A stretch of DNA of 64,000 bases from the NCBI RefSeq assembly GCF_009650435.1, contig NZ_VVIP01000095.1, forward strand, positions 1-64,000. Reading direction: 5' to 3'. Numbering within the stretch: the first letter of the stretch is position 1; each line of letters begins with the position of its first letter. The notes beneath the pieces were generated by a model, which was given only the letters and a program-made list of their open reading frames with translations, made no database searches and had not been told where the DNA came from. Of the stretch, positions 54,879 through 63,482 are shown one piece after another. The stretch is from Foetidibacter luteolus (GTDB lineage Bacteria; Bacteroidota; Bacteroidia; Chitinophagales; Chitinophagaceae). A program made the translations under genes and the position numbers.

Positions 54879-54908
54879 GGGCTGCTTCAAAAGTAAATGA
54901 GGCAGCCC
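54879..54908 (+). terminator. Weak hairpin terminator after the T9SS gene
   Basis: GGGCTGC (54879-54885) pairs with GCAGCCC (54902-54908) 24 nt after the stop. Only two T follow, so it may be weak. Confidence 0.4.
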
Positions 54909-54945
54909 TTGCTATATTTGCACCTGCCAGTTTAAAAACAATGCC

Positions 54946-55155
54946 ATGCGGGGAGATAAGAGAATAAAACGCGACCTACACGCTCTTAATGAAGATGGGA
55001 TGGTATTGTGCAACCCACGTGATAAGGAAGCTGCACTTCGTGCCCAGACAGAAAACATAGCCACAGCCGATTGGGAGGCGGTAACCTGTCCAAAATGCCT
55101 GGCACTGGTTTACAGGCACAGGAAGGCTTTAAAAGAACGCAAACAAAACGGTTAA
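54946..55155 (+). CDS. Small CxxC protein of unknown function
   Basis: The protein has 69 residues, basic at both ends, with VTCPKCLALVYRHRK near the C terminus and one more Cys in VLCNPRD. A small zinc ribbon-like domain is possible with three Cys and one His, but no family can be named. It has its own spacing after the terminator-like hairpin. Confidence 0.6.
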   Translation: MRGDKRIKRDLHALNEDGMVLCNPRDKEAALRAQTENIATADWEAVTCPKCLALVYRHRKALKERKQNG

Positions 55156-55314
55156 AGCAGTTTTCTGTATACCAATTTCACATGTTGTATCCCGTTACCA
55201 TACTTTCTTTTACAGCATGCCTGTTTATAGTTTCCTGTATTTATATTTGAAAGGTACTAACCAGCGTAATACTTATTGCGTGTATTACATAACAAGCAAC
55301 CACACAGTAGAAAC

Positions 55315-56400
55315 ATGCAGGAACAAACCATTCAATTCCCGGGTTCAAAACCGCATTACGAAACGCTTGATGGCCTTAGGGGCATGGCGGCCATAAGTAT
55401 TGTTGTTTTCCATTTTTTTGAATTTATTTTTCCCGATTATAAAGATAGCCCGCTGGGCCACGGCTACCTGGCGGTTGATTTTTTCTTTCTGCTGTCTGGC
55501 TTTGTAATCGGCTATGCTTACGACAGCCGCATGCAAACCATGGGTATGGGCAGCTTCTTTCGCAACAGGCTTATCAGGCTGCACCCAATGGTAATCTTTG
55601 GAACTGTGTTGGGGCTTATAGAGTACATCATTACCCCTTTTAATAACAGCGTACAGTCAGCGGGCTGGGGTAATATTTTTTTATCTTTTGTATGCCACCT
55701 GTTGCTTGTGCCGCTTGCCATTTTGCCTAACCGTGGTGATGGTGTTTTTCCGCTTAATTCACCGTCTTGGTCCTTGTCTACTGAGTACATCGCCAACATA
55801 TTTTATGCCCTTGTATTAAGCCGTGTATCCAGGAAAATATTGATATTGTTACTGGCTGCATCAGGCGTGTGGCTTGTGTATGTTGCCAGGCAAAGGGGCT
55901 GGCTGATTATGGGCTGGGAAGGCAAATTTTATTTTGATGGCTGGGCACGTACCGCATTTTCCTTTACAGCCGGGCTGGCCATATACAGGTTTAACCTTGT
56001 TATAAAAAACAATATCAATATCATCCTGCTTTTGTTATTACTGGTTGGCATTTTTATGTTTCCTCATTTTGACAATGACTGGCTTGCCGAATCCCTGCTG
56101 GTAATGGTGGCCTGCCCGCTTATCATCGCGTTAGCGGCGGGCAGCAATATAAGTGGCAGGCTAAAGAATTTTTGCGTGTTTACAGGCAGGCTGTCTTACC
56201 CATTATACATGACGCATATCTGCATCGTATGGTCGTTTGGCAATTATTACATGGCGTATAAACCCCAGGGGCTGCAACTCTGGCTGATTGTGCTGGCGCT
56301 ATTGGCGGTCATCTTTGTAATTGCGTATGTTGTAATGCGCTTTTATGATGAGCCGTTTAGAAAATACCTGGTAAATAAATGGGTTCGTAAACAGCCATAA
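55315..56400 (+). CDS. Acyltransferase family 3 membrane protein (OafA/YrhL-like)
   Basis: From the ATG at 55315 (MQEQTIQFPGSKPHYETLDG) the protein has 361 residues and about ten transmembrane helices. The family signature is DGLRGMAAISIVVFHFFEF with the conserved Arg and His, then FFLLSGFVIGYAY and FFRNRLIRLHP. Members acylate sugars, lipopolysaccharide or exopolysaccharides using a membrane-bound acyl donor. The gene stands alone. Confidence 0.9.
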   Translation: MQEQTIQFPGSKPHYETLDGLRGMAAISIVVFHFFEFIFPDYKDSPLGHGYLAVDFFFLLSGFVIGYAYDSRMQTMGMGSFFRNRLIRLHPMVIFGTVLGLIEYIITPFNNSVQSAGWGNIFLSFVCHLLLVPLAILPNRGDGVFPLNSPSWSLSTEYIANIFYALVLSRVSRKILILLLAASGVWLVYVARQRGWLIMGWEGKFYFDGWARTAFSFTAGLAIYRFNLVIKNNINIILLLLLLVGIFMFPHFDNDWLAESLLVMVACPLIIALAAGSNISGRLKNFCVFTGRLSYPLYMTHICIVWSFGNYYMAYKPQGLQLWLIVLALLAVIFVIAYVVMRFYDEPFRKYLVNKWVRKQP

Positions 56401-56421
56401 TTTCCAGCGTTAAGAATAATA

Positions 56422-56549
56422 AGGGGGTGCCCCCAAGCTATCGCAAGGGGTCGGGCTTTCCACTGCAACTCCGGCACAAAAGCCTTGCACAAAGCCTCAC
56501 CGGGGTTTCCGTTTCAATCCCTCACCCGAAAGCCCGATACGGGTTACAA
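56422..56549 (+). repeat. Interspersed repeat family D, copy 2
   Basis: This contains GGGGGTGCCCCCAAGCTATC, GCAAGGGGTCGGGCTTTCC, ACTCCGGCAC, TCACCGGGGTTTCCGTTTCA and ATCCCTCACCCGAAAG. The middle part differs from copy 1, while both ends match. Confidence 0.85.
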
Positions 56550-56573
56550 GTTGCCGGTCTGTTCTCAAATCTA

Positions 56574-56665
56574 CCCTGCGGGAAAAGCTGCGCAGCGAAT
56601 TCAACAGCACAAGAGTGCGACGCAAGTAAAGCCTCATTCTTGTTCCTGGTGCCGGGCCCATAAAA
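56574..56665 (+). repeat. Interspersed repeat family A, copy 6
   Basis: This contains CCTGCGGGAAAAGCTGC, GCAGCGAATTCAACAGC, then ACAAGAGTGCGACGCAAG and GTTCCTGGTGCCGGGCCCAT. It is the closest relative of copy 3. Confidence 0.88.
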
Positions 56666-56784
56666 TTTCTTTGGGCTGTATGCAATAATGTATACCAAAT
56701 TTTTATTGGTTAGCTTGCCACGATGCGTAATGTATTTACCCTTTAATTTTATAACATTGCTTTTTTCGGAATTAAATTAACCAC

Positions 56785-57783
56785 ATGAAAAATGCCTGCC
56801 TTACTACACTGGCTTGCTGGTTGTTTTGCATTACCCTGTCTGCACAGCAAAACAGTAACAGTGAAATAAAAACCCATGTTCCTTTAGATTCTATTGTTTT
56901 AAGCGACCCTTTTGTACTTGCCGACCAGCAAACAAATATGTATTATATGACTGGCACTGGCGGCATGCTATGGAAGAGCAAAGATTTAAAGTTCTGGGAT
57001 GGCCCTTACAAGGTAACGGCTACAGACCCGGCCTCGTGGATGGGGCCCAAACCAATGATATGGGCTGCCGAAATTCACTTTTTTAACAACAGGTATTACT
57101 ATTTTGCTACGTTTACCAACCGTGATGTTAAGATTGATACCGTTAAAAATAATGTGATAGAACGCCGTGCCTGCCATGTGCTGGTAAGCGATAAACCGGA
57201 TGGCCCTTATGTACCCATGAAAGACCCTGTTTACCTGCCTGCTGACAAACCTACACTGGATGGCACTTTGTGGTTTGAAAACAACAAACCTTACATGGTA
57301 TACTGCTACGAATGGTTGCAAAACCTGGATGGCACCATTGAAAAAATTGAGCTTAAACCAGACTTAAGCGGCGCCATTGGGGAAGGCAAAGTGTTGTTTC
57401 GTGCCAGCGATGCGCCATGGAGCCGTGAGAAAGATGAACAAGGCAACGACCGGCCAAATAAGGTAACTGACGGCCCTTACCTTTTTCGTACCGCAACAGG
57501 CCGCCTGGGCATGATATGGACAAGCTGGGTGTACGACATTTATACGCAGGGTGTTGCCTACTCCGAAACCGGTACGCTGGACGGCCCATGGGTGCAGGAA
57601 CAGGAACCTATAACACCTGCCAACTACGGCCATGGCATGCTGTTTAAAACTTTGGATGGCAGGTTGCTCATGTCGCTGCACAGCCATAAAAACGTTAATG
57701 GCCGTACATTGCGTAAACCACATTTTTTTGAAGTGGATATATCGGGCAACAAACTGGTAATGGGTAAAGCTTATATACCTTAG
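56785..57783 (+). CDS. Glycoside hydrolase family 43-like exported protein
   Basis: The protein has 332 residues with a signal peptide (LACWLFCITLSAQQ). The five-blade propeller pattern of GH43/GH117-like enzymes is visible: VLSDPFVLADQQTNMYYMTG (likely base Asp), MIWAAEIHFFNNRYYYFATF, PTLDGTLWFENNKPYMVYCY (Asp) and VTDGPYLFRTATGRLGMIWT. It probably acts on arabinan, xylan or related glycans. It is convergent with the metallophosphoesterase fusion; the gap is 22 nt. Confidence 0.88.
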   Translation: MKNACLTTLACWLFCITLSAQQNSNSEIKTHVPLDSIVLSDPFVLADQQTNMYYMTGTGGMLWKSKDLKFWDGPYKVTATDPASWMGPKPMIWAAEIHFFNNRYYYFATFTNRDVKIDTVKNNVIERRACHVLVSDKPDGPYVPMKDPVYLPADKPTLDGTLWFENNKPYMVYCYEWLQNLDGTIEKIELKPDLSGAIGEGKVLFRASDAPWSREKDEQGNDRPNKVTDGPYLFRTATGRLGMIWTSWVYDIYTQGVAYSETGTLDGPWVQEQEPITPANYGHGMLFKTLDGRLLMSLHSHKNVNGRTLRKPHFFEVDISGNKLVMGKAYIP

Positions 57784-57805
57784 AGCAACTTAAATGTTGT
57801 ATGCA

Positions 57806-60800
57806 TTAAAAACGCATGCCCATAGTTACGTAGGGATACACCCCTTCTTTAGAACCACCCAGCACAAACTGTATTACCGCTACACGTGCAGGGGCAAAAT
57901 ATAAGCCGCCACCGCCGCCTTTGTGCCAGGTGCTGGAGCTTTCATTATCCTCCCACACACGGCCTATATCAAAAAAGCCCATCATGCCGAACTGGCCAGG
58001 CAATATGTAGCCGCCAACATCGGCTAGTTTTATACGCAGCTCGAGATTATTATATAGGCTGTATTGCCCGGCAAAACGGAATTGACGGTAACCCAGCAGG
58101 TTTTCCTGTCCGCCCAAAAATAATGACTGGTAAAAGGCTGTTTTGCCCACTGTAATGCCGCCGCCAATACGCTCTGCCAATACAATAGTTGACTTTGTAT
58201 TGAGGCTTTTATACAGCGCCACTTCAGGTATTATCTGCGCAAATGCTTTGGAATAACTGTTCAGACCGCTGTAGCCCTGCACCCGTATGTTTACATAGCT
58301 GCCCCAGGCCGGGAACACGGGGTTGTTTCGCTTATCGCTGGTAAAGTTTACAATTATGCCAGCATGCATCCTTGTTTTATCTATGGTACTGCTATCGTAA
58401 GATCCTATTTGAGACGTGCTGTTGATAAAGCGCCCATCATTATCGTCCTTATCAAACTGATAAGCCTGGTAACTGGGGCCAACGCTTAAACTAACACCTT
58501 TGTTGCCACGCCAGCGTACGGCAGGGTCAAACTGGTAAATACTGAAACGTGTGCGGTAAAACCGTTTAAAGTTGCCGGTTTTGTTGAATACAGATTCGTT
58601 ACCGCGGCCATAGAAATTAATGGTGTTATTGGGCGCCCTTACTACGGCCTGCATTACAAAATCTGCATTGCCAAAAGCGTCAATCCACTCGCCGCGGTAG
58701 GTGGCACGGTAGGCCTTTGTGGAGAAGGAATGCCCTGCTATTACCTGCTGCATGCTGCTGTAGGGCGTTTTTCTAAAACCTTCCTGCCTGGTATGGCGAA
58801 AACCAAGTCCAAACAAAAAGCCATCATCTGCATTAATGCCCGCGGTAACCAGCGGCATGGTAACATTGTACAGGTTAACTGCTTCAAAAGCAGTGTGGGA
58901 ACTGTCGTTAGAAAGATATTTTCTAAACCGGCTTTCATCACCACTGAACACCGCATTGCTTTTTTGTTCGTACAATTTAATCTTTTTGTCTGCCGCTGTT
59001 ATAGTGTAATGCTTTTTACCATCGCCGCCTATGATGCGCAGTTTTATGCGGGATGACTTGTTGTTAATGATAATACTGTCATCTCCCTTAGATACATACA
59101 ACCTCACTTCTTTGGTAACAGACGCATCGTATACTTTGTCCATCAGCTTATCCTTTACTTCTCCATCCTTGCTTATCTTATGCATCACAATACGCAACCC
59201 ATCATCCGGTGTACCGGTAATCTCTACCAGTTCATTTTTATCGCTGGCACGTATATCCACAATCTTATTGATAAAACGGTAGTATTCATCCATCGCCCCA
59301 GGAATGTTGTTACGCCTTGCCTTGAGTGTGGCCAGCAGTTCGTTATGCCGCAGGTTATAGGCTGATGCGGGCAGCTTCTTCAGCGCGGCTTCCAGTACTT
59401 TATCGTTGAGGGATGCCACAAATTCGTTAGCCAGCTTCATCCACTCGTCGTAACTGAACTGTGAGCCGGGATAAGCATTGATAAACCTTGTTTTAAACAG
59501 GGAGTACCTCACATCACTGATGGTACTGTCAAAGCCCTGCAACGTTGGGGATATCCATCTTACCTTGGCCAGTTTAGGAAACCAGCCCTGTGCAACATGC
59601 AGCGCCTGGTCCCTGTCGCGGGGTACGGCAACATATTCTTTTTCTTTCTTGCTTTTATCTTTATCCAGCCAGCGCCATTGGTCTTCATGACGGTCCCAGT
59701 CGCCCACCAGCAGGTCCAGCATCCTTGCACGCAAAAACTCTTTGGACGCGTAGTTGTTATCGTTGTCTTTACCCAGGTTTTTAAGCATTTTGAAAGTGTT
59801 GTCGCTTTCGCCAAGCGGCTCCCTTTCTTCCAGCAGGCATACTTTGTTCACAAAGTCCGGCGCATAGTGGCCCAGGTTTTTATCGTAAGCTATCACGCCG
59901 ATAACCGGGTTGGAGTGCGGCACTTTCACCGCATCGGCAAGTGGCGGCATTATTAAGGCCGAAAACGGGTGCTGAGAGCTCATGGCATCATCCAGCACAT
60001 CACGGGCAAAGGTTTCCTGCAACTCTTCCGGCAGCAGGGCGTCAGGGTTTTTCTCTACGCTTCTTATCACCCATTCTTTACCGTTTTTATCCACCAGCCT
60101 CAATGACTTTGTCTGCATGCCACCGCCGCGCTGTATGGGTGTAAGGCCGCCATACAGTTCAGAAATGCGGATTACAGGCAGCCTGGTAGTGGCTGCCCAC
60201 TCCTTCCTGAAATTTTCGCCAAATAAAGTGCGGTGAAAGCTGCTTACGCTGTCATAAACCGGCCGCACCTGCACATCAACACTATCGGTGGTGGCAAGCG
60301 CATACCTGGCAGAGTCTTCCATCTCTTTTACTGAAGTGTAGGGTTGCAGGTAGGTAAACGCGTTGCGCATGCCGGTATCCGTGTAAATGTAATAGGTAAA
60401 CCTCATGTTGTTGCCTTCCAGCAAATCAGCGGTAACATAACCCTGCTGCGCATCAGCGAAGAGGGCATCTTTTTTCCCCCTTACAAAAGTTCGCTTGGCG
60501 CCGGCCCCGCTTACTATTTGCGTTTGCTGGTTTTTTATAAACTGTAACCCATGTTCATGGCCTGCCACATGCACCATATTAGGGAAGTCTTTAAACACTC
60601 CATCCACCTGCTTTATCATGTATTTGTACAGCGGGTGTTTTAAATCTTCGGGATTGGTAAATGTAGAGCGCAGGAACGGGTATAATGAGCCAATAACCGG
60701 CAATGGGATGTAGAGGCTTTTATTTGCTGCTGTTAAAGGAAAAATATGGTCTTTGAACGAGAAATAGCCACCATGCGTTCCATAACTTTGAAACGGGTGG

Positions 60801-61417
60801 TGAGATGCCAGCAATATTACCTTGTACCTGTTTTTGTACAACAGTTCTTCCAGCCTTGCCGTTACCTCTTCTCTCGTTTTGCAATCACAATCGGCGCCGG
60901 GGTTTCTTTTGCTGTAGGTGTAAACCCACCACTCGCTGTCAAATGCAATGATGGTAAGGCTGTCTGACACGTTTATGGCTACGGGGTCGGGACAGCCATT
61001 CGCCGGTACCATTTTCAGTAAAGAATCCTGTTGCTCGTCCAGGTACTCCCACTGGCGTTTTATTTTAGCCAGCCCTTTTGGCCCCATCTTATCCCAGTCA
61101 TGGTTGCCGGGAATAAAATAGACTGGCGCACCCTTGCTGCGCATGGGCTGGTATTGCGATTGTAAAATCTTTTTTGTTGCTTCTTCTTCAGCGCTGCCGG
61201 GTAAACCTATACCACGGGGGTAAATGTTATCGCCGAGGTACATTACAGATGTTTTGCCCGCAATAATATGGTTGGCTGCATTTTCAATAACAGCTTTCTG
61301 CTGATCATCCATTTCTCCGGCATCGCCAATAAATATCATGCGGTAGCGAATAGAATCCTGTGCATGAACTGAAAAAATAAGGGGTATTAAAAGCAGTAAG
61401 CAGATGGTCTTCTTCAT
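57806..61417 (-). CDS. Metallophosphoesterase, kinase-like region and Omp85-type barrel fusion
   Basis: The protein has 1203 residues with a signal peptide (MKKTICLLLLIPLIFSVHAQ). Part 1 (about 25-330) is a calcineurin-like phosphoesterase: FIGDAGEMDD, MYLGDNIYPRG, FIPGNHDWDKMG, LLASHHPFQSYG and HVAGHEHGLQFI. Part 2 (about 440-720) shows kinase-like marks: EWVIRSVEKN near 449, DLLVGDWDRHEDQWRW near 572 and VPRDRDQAL near 597, similar to Fam20/HipA/PI4K-type folds. Part 3 (about 860-1203) is a surface-antigen/Omp85-like barrel ending in YPYVTMGMRF. The whole protein is presumably periplasmic to outer membrane. The kinase-like call is inference. Confidence 0.85.
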   Translation of the reverse strand: MKKTICLLLLIPLIFSVHAQDSIRYRMIFIGDAGEMDDQQKAVIENAANHIIAGKTSVMYLGDNIYPRGIGLPGSAEEEATKKILQSQYQPMRSKGAPVYFIPGNHDWDKMGPKGLAKIKRQWEYLDEQQDSLLKMVPANGCPDPVAINVSDSLTIIAFDSEWWVYTYSKRNPGADCDCKTREEVTARLEELLYKNRYKVILLASHHPFQSYGTHGGYFSFKDHIFPLTAANKSLYIPLPVIGSLYPFLRSTFTNPEDLKHPLYKYMIKQVDGVFKDFPNMVHVAGHEHGLQFIKNQQTQIVSGAGAKRTFVRGKKDALFADAQQGYVTADLLEGNNMRFTYYIYTDTGMRNAFTYLQPYTSVKEMEDSARYALATTDSVDVQVRPVYDSVSSFHRTLFGENFRKEWAATTRLPVIRISELYGGLTPIQRGGGMQTKSLRLVDKNGKEWVIRSVEKNPDALLPEELQETFARDVLDDAMSSQHPFSALIMPPLADAVKVPHSNPVIGVIAYDKNLGHYAPDFVNKVCLLEEREPLGESDNTFKMLKNLGKDNDNNYASKEFLRARMLDLLVGDWDRHEDQWRWLDKDKSKKEKEYVAVPRDRDQALHVAQGWFPKLAKVRWISPTLQGFDSTISDVRYSLFKTRFINAYPGSQFSYDEWMKLANEFVASLNDKVLEAALKKLPASAYNLRHNELLATLKARRNNIPGAMDEYYRFINKIVDIRASDKNELVEITGTPDDGLRIVMHKISKDGEVKDKLMDKVYDASVTKEVRLYVSKGDDSIIINNKSSRIKLRIIGGDGKKHYTITAADKKIKLYEQKSNAVFSGDESRFRKYLSNDSSHTAFEAVNLYNVTMPLVTAGINADDGFLFGLGFRHTRQEGFRKTPYSSMQQVIAGHSFSTKAYRATYRGEWIDAFGNADFVMQAVVRAPNNTINFYGRGNESVFNKTGNFKRFYRTRFSIYQFDPAVRWRGNKGVSLSVGPSYQAYQFDKDDNDGRFINSTSQIGSYDSSTIDKTRMHAGIIVNFTSDKRNNPVFPAWGSYVNIRVQGYSGLNSYSKAFAQIIPEVALYKSLNTKSTIVLAERIGGGITVGKTAFYQSLFLGGQENLLGYRQFRFAGQYSLYNNLELRIKLADVGGYILPGQFGMMGFFDIGRVWEDNESSSTWHKGGGGGLYFAPARVAVIQFVLGGSKEGVYPYVTMGMRF

Positions 61418-61752
61418 AAAATTACTCTAATATAAGTTATTCTGTCGTTCGCTGGTACAACAAACATTAACCAGTGCCGGTCAATTATTATCCTGCAAAA
61501 CTATAACGCAAATTGCAGGTTGCCAACCTGGTATAATGCCTGCAGCATATCATCCGCTGTTATTAGAATAAGTTTTATAAGCTGCGCTAAGCTACGTAAG
61601 GATTAGGGCAGACCGCGGTTGCACATCTTGCCAAAATAAGATGGGGTTGCCTGAATGAGGGTTGCGCCGGCACTATGGCACACAAAGCAGCAAAGTCCCC
61701 GCCTTTAAGACAGTGCTGTTACGTTATTAATTTCATTTGGAAAACCTGTCCA

Positions 61753-61940
61753 CGAAAGAAGCAGCCCTGCATCACCACCGCGCCAGGGATTGCAGCGGAT
61801 ACCCCGGTGAGGGTTTTGTGCCAGGGCCTTGTGCCGGAGTAGGAGCACAACCTTCGTAAAAGCAACATTCAGTTGCTTTTACGAAGGTTGCGAACGTAGT
61901 TCTGCCCGGCGCCCTTGCGATAGCTTGGGCGGGCGCCCAT
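61753..61940 (-). repeat. Interspersed repeat family D, copy with nested hairpin
   Basis: On the minus strand it reads GGGCGCCCGCCCAAGCTATC, GCAAGGGCGCCGGGC, then after an inserted segment ACTCCGGCACAAGG, CTCACCGGGGTATCCGCTGC and AATCCCTGGCGCGG. The order matches family D copies 1 and 2 except for the insert. Confidence 0.8.
61848..61890. repeat. Perfect 19-bp inverted repeat
   Basis: Arm 1 is CAACCTTCGTAAAAGCAAC (61848-61866) and arm 2 is its exact reverse complement (61872-61890), around the loop ATTCA. It interrupts the family D copy listed above and has no U tract. Confidence 0.9.
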
Positions 61941-61967
61941 AACATGCAAAAAAAAATATGACGGCTG

Positions 61968-63479
61968 TTACCATTTAGGCCCCGGGCCCATTTGCAGGTT
62001 GCCTTCTTCATCAAACCATGTACCATCGGGCATTCTTTCCCCCGGCCCAACACCCGGCTCGTCGCCCGGGGCAACAGGCGCAGCTATACGTGAAAAAAAT
62101 CTTCCGCAGGCATCCATTTGAGCGGCCGGCAACGGAGTACCCTGTGTTATATAATTCTGCAGCCCCATGGCAACAAGATCTACCAGCATATCCATTATGG
62201 CAGTACCTATTACCGCTCCCCCCACAGCACCGGCTGCACCACCGCCGGCGCCACCAGCCACCGCACCGGGCGGGCCACCGGCCGCACCACCCGCGCCAAC
62301 ACCACCGGCAGCGCCTGAAGCCAGCCCTGTTAAGGCCCCCAGCCACGTGCCTAATGCAGCGCCTATGGGCAGCGAAGCACAATCAATATAAGCAATGCCC
62401 GCCAGCGCAGCCAATGCACCCACATCTCCCAGGGTATAATTGCTCCACTCAAAGCAACCGCCGCCACCCCTGTTATCGGGTGTGCCCCGTTTATACACTT
62501 CCTGCAGTGCGGTGTAAATATTACAGGCGCAATCGCTATACTCAACAATGGGATTGGTGCCTACCCCCGGGATAGGGATAAGATCTGCAATGCCGGCGCC
62601 GAAGCATAGGCAGGTTTGCGTATCGGCAATAATGTTGGGGTCAATCAACAAAACTGTTCTGAAAAAATCGTCAATGCCGCCGCAGCCCGGCGCCGGGGCT
62701 GGAGTATCTGTAACAGGTTCCGGGTTTTCAGGTACAGGCGGATCTTCGGTAACAGGCTGGCCGTGTGTGTAACGAACGATACCGATACACCTGTTAAAGG
62801 AAAGCGGCTCGCCGGTTATGGCGCCATGCGCATACAGGATAATATTGACATGGATATTCCTTTCCTGCAATACAGCCTCTATAACCTCTCTTGCTTCTCT
62901 TGCCCTTGCGCAGGACAGGTTTACATTGTAAGCCGGATCTCCTTCCTGGCTGGCTATGCCATGAATTTCGATGGTATCACCCTCCGTATAAGTTTGCGCA
63001 TCTATACGCAGGTCGGTTTCGTTATCGCCGCTGAAAGTATCGCAGTTTTGGTTAAACATGTAACGCGGAGAGAAAGGTGGCTCAAATTCAGGCACGTTAC
63101 AATCTGTCGGAACGCCTATTTGCTCAGCGCCACAGGCCCGTTGTACCATACCTGCACCTGCCGCAATAATGCCATCCGGCATTTCTTTACGTTGCACCTG
63201 CTCTTCCTTTTCGCACTCAGCACATTTGCGCTGTATTTTTTCTTCCTCTTCGCAAGTATGGCACTTACGCTGTATGTTACTTATAACAGGCGATGGCCTG
63301 AAGAAACTGCCACCATTAAAATTAGGCATGCGCATAATGGAATCAGCCACAGTATCGGCCTGCTGTTCATATACATCGCCGGGTTGGTTAACCTGCAGCT
63401 TTGGCTGAAAAAAAGCTGGCTTATTCGCCCTGGCGGGCAAAGCATTTACAGGCGTATGATGAACCGCGACAGCATTCAT
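61968..63479 (-). CDS. Protein with eCIS-associated (DUF4157-type) leader, OmpA-like domain and hydrophobic Gly-rich tail
   Basis: The protein has 503 residues. The N-terminal motif FFQPKLQVNQPGDVYEQQAD, TVADSIMRMP is the leader seen on proteins encoded near extracellular contractile injection systems and on their predicted cargo. It is followed by repeated IQRKCHTCEEEE and QRKCAECEKEE units with CxxC. The OmpA-like region (about 140-230) shows IEIHGIASQEG, NLSCARAREAREVIE and ILYAHGAITG. A proline-rich linker and a cysteine-rich part (about 255-350) follow, then a hydrophobic Gly/Ala tail (about 375-450). No toxin domain is recognised. Confidence 0.82.
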   Translation of the reverse strand: MNAVAVHHTPVNALPARANKPAFFQPKLQVNQPGDVYEQQADTVADSIMRMPNFNGGSFFRPSPVISNIQRKCHTCEEEEKIQRKCAECEKEEQVQRKEMPDGIIAAGAGMVQRACGAEQIGVPTDCNVPEFEPPFSPRYMFNQNCDTFSGDNETDLRIDAQTYTEGDTIEIHGIASQEGDPAYNVNLSCARAREAREVIEAVLQERNIHVNIILYAHGAITGEPLSFNRCIGIVRYTHGQPVTEDPPVPENPEPVTDTPAPAPGCGGIDDFFRTVLLIDPNIIADTQTCLCFGAGIADLIPIPGVGTNPIVEYSDCACNIYTALQEVYKRGTPDNRGGGGCFEWSNYTLGDVGALAALAGIAYIDCASLPIGAALGTWLGALTGLASGAAGGVGAGGAAGGPPGAVAGGAGGGAAGAVGGAVIGTAIMDMLVDLVAMGLQNYITQGTPLPAAQMDACGRFFSRIAAPVAPGDEPGVGPGERMPDGTWFDEEGNLQMGPGPKW

Positions 63480-63482
63480 TGT

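Larger units (their letters stand above)
56401..56784. other. Intergenic region built mostly of repeats
   Basis: No gene is supported. It holds family D (56422-56549) directly followed by family A copy 6 (56574-56665), then about 110 nt of AT-rich sequence up to the GH43-like gene. Confidence 0.65.
61418..61967. other. Intergenic region with family D repeat and a perfect hairpin
   Basis: No gene is supported in this 550-nt gap. It holds the likely promoter of the phosphoesterase gene at its left end. The right part is a family D copy with a nested palindrome. The middle (61560-61740) has no recognised feature. Confidence 0.6.
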
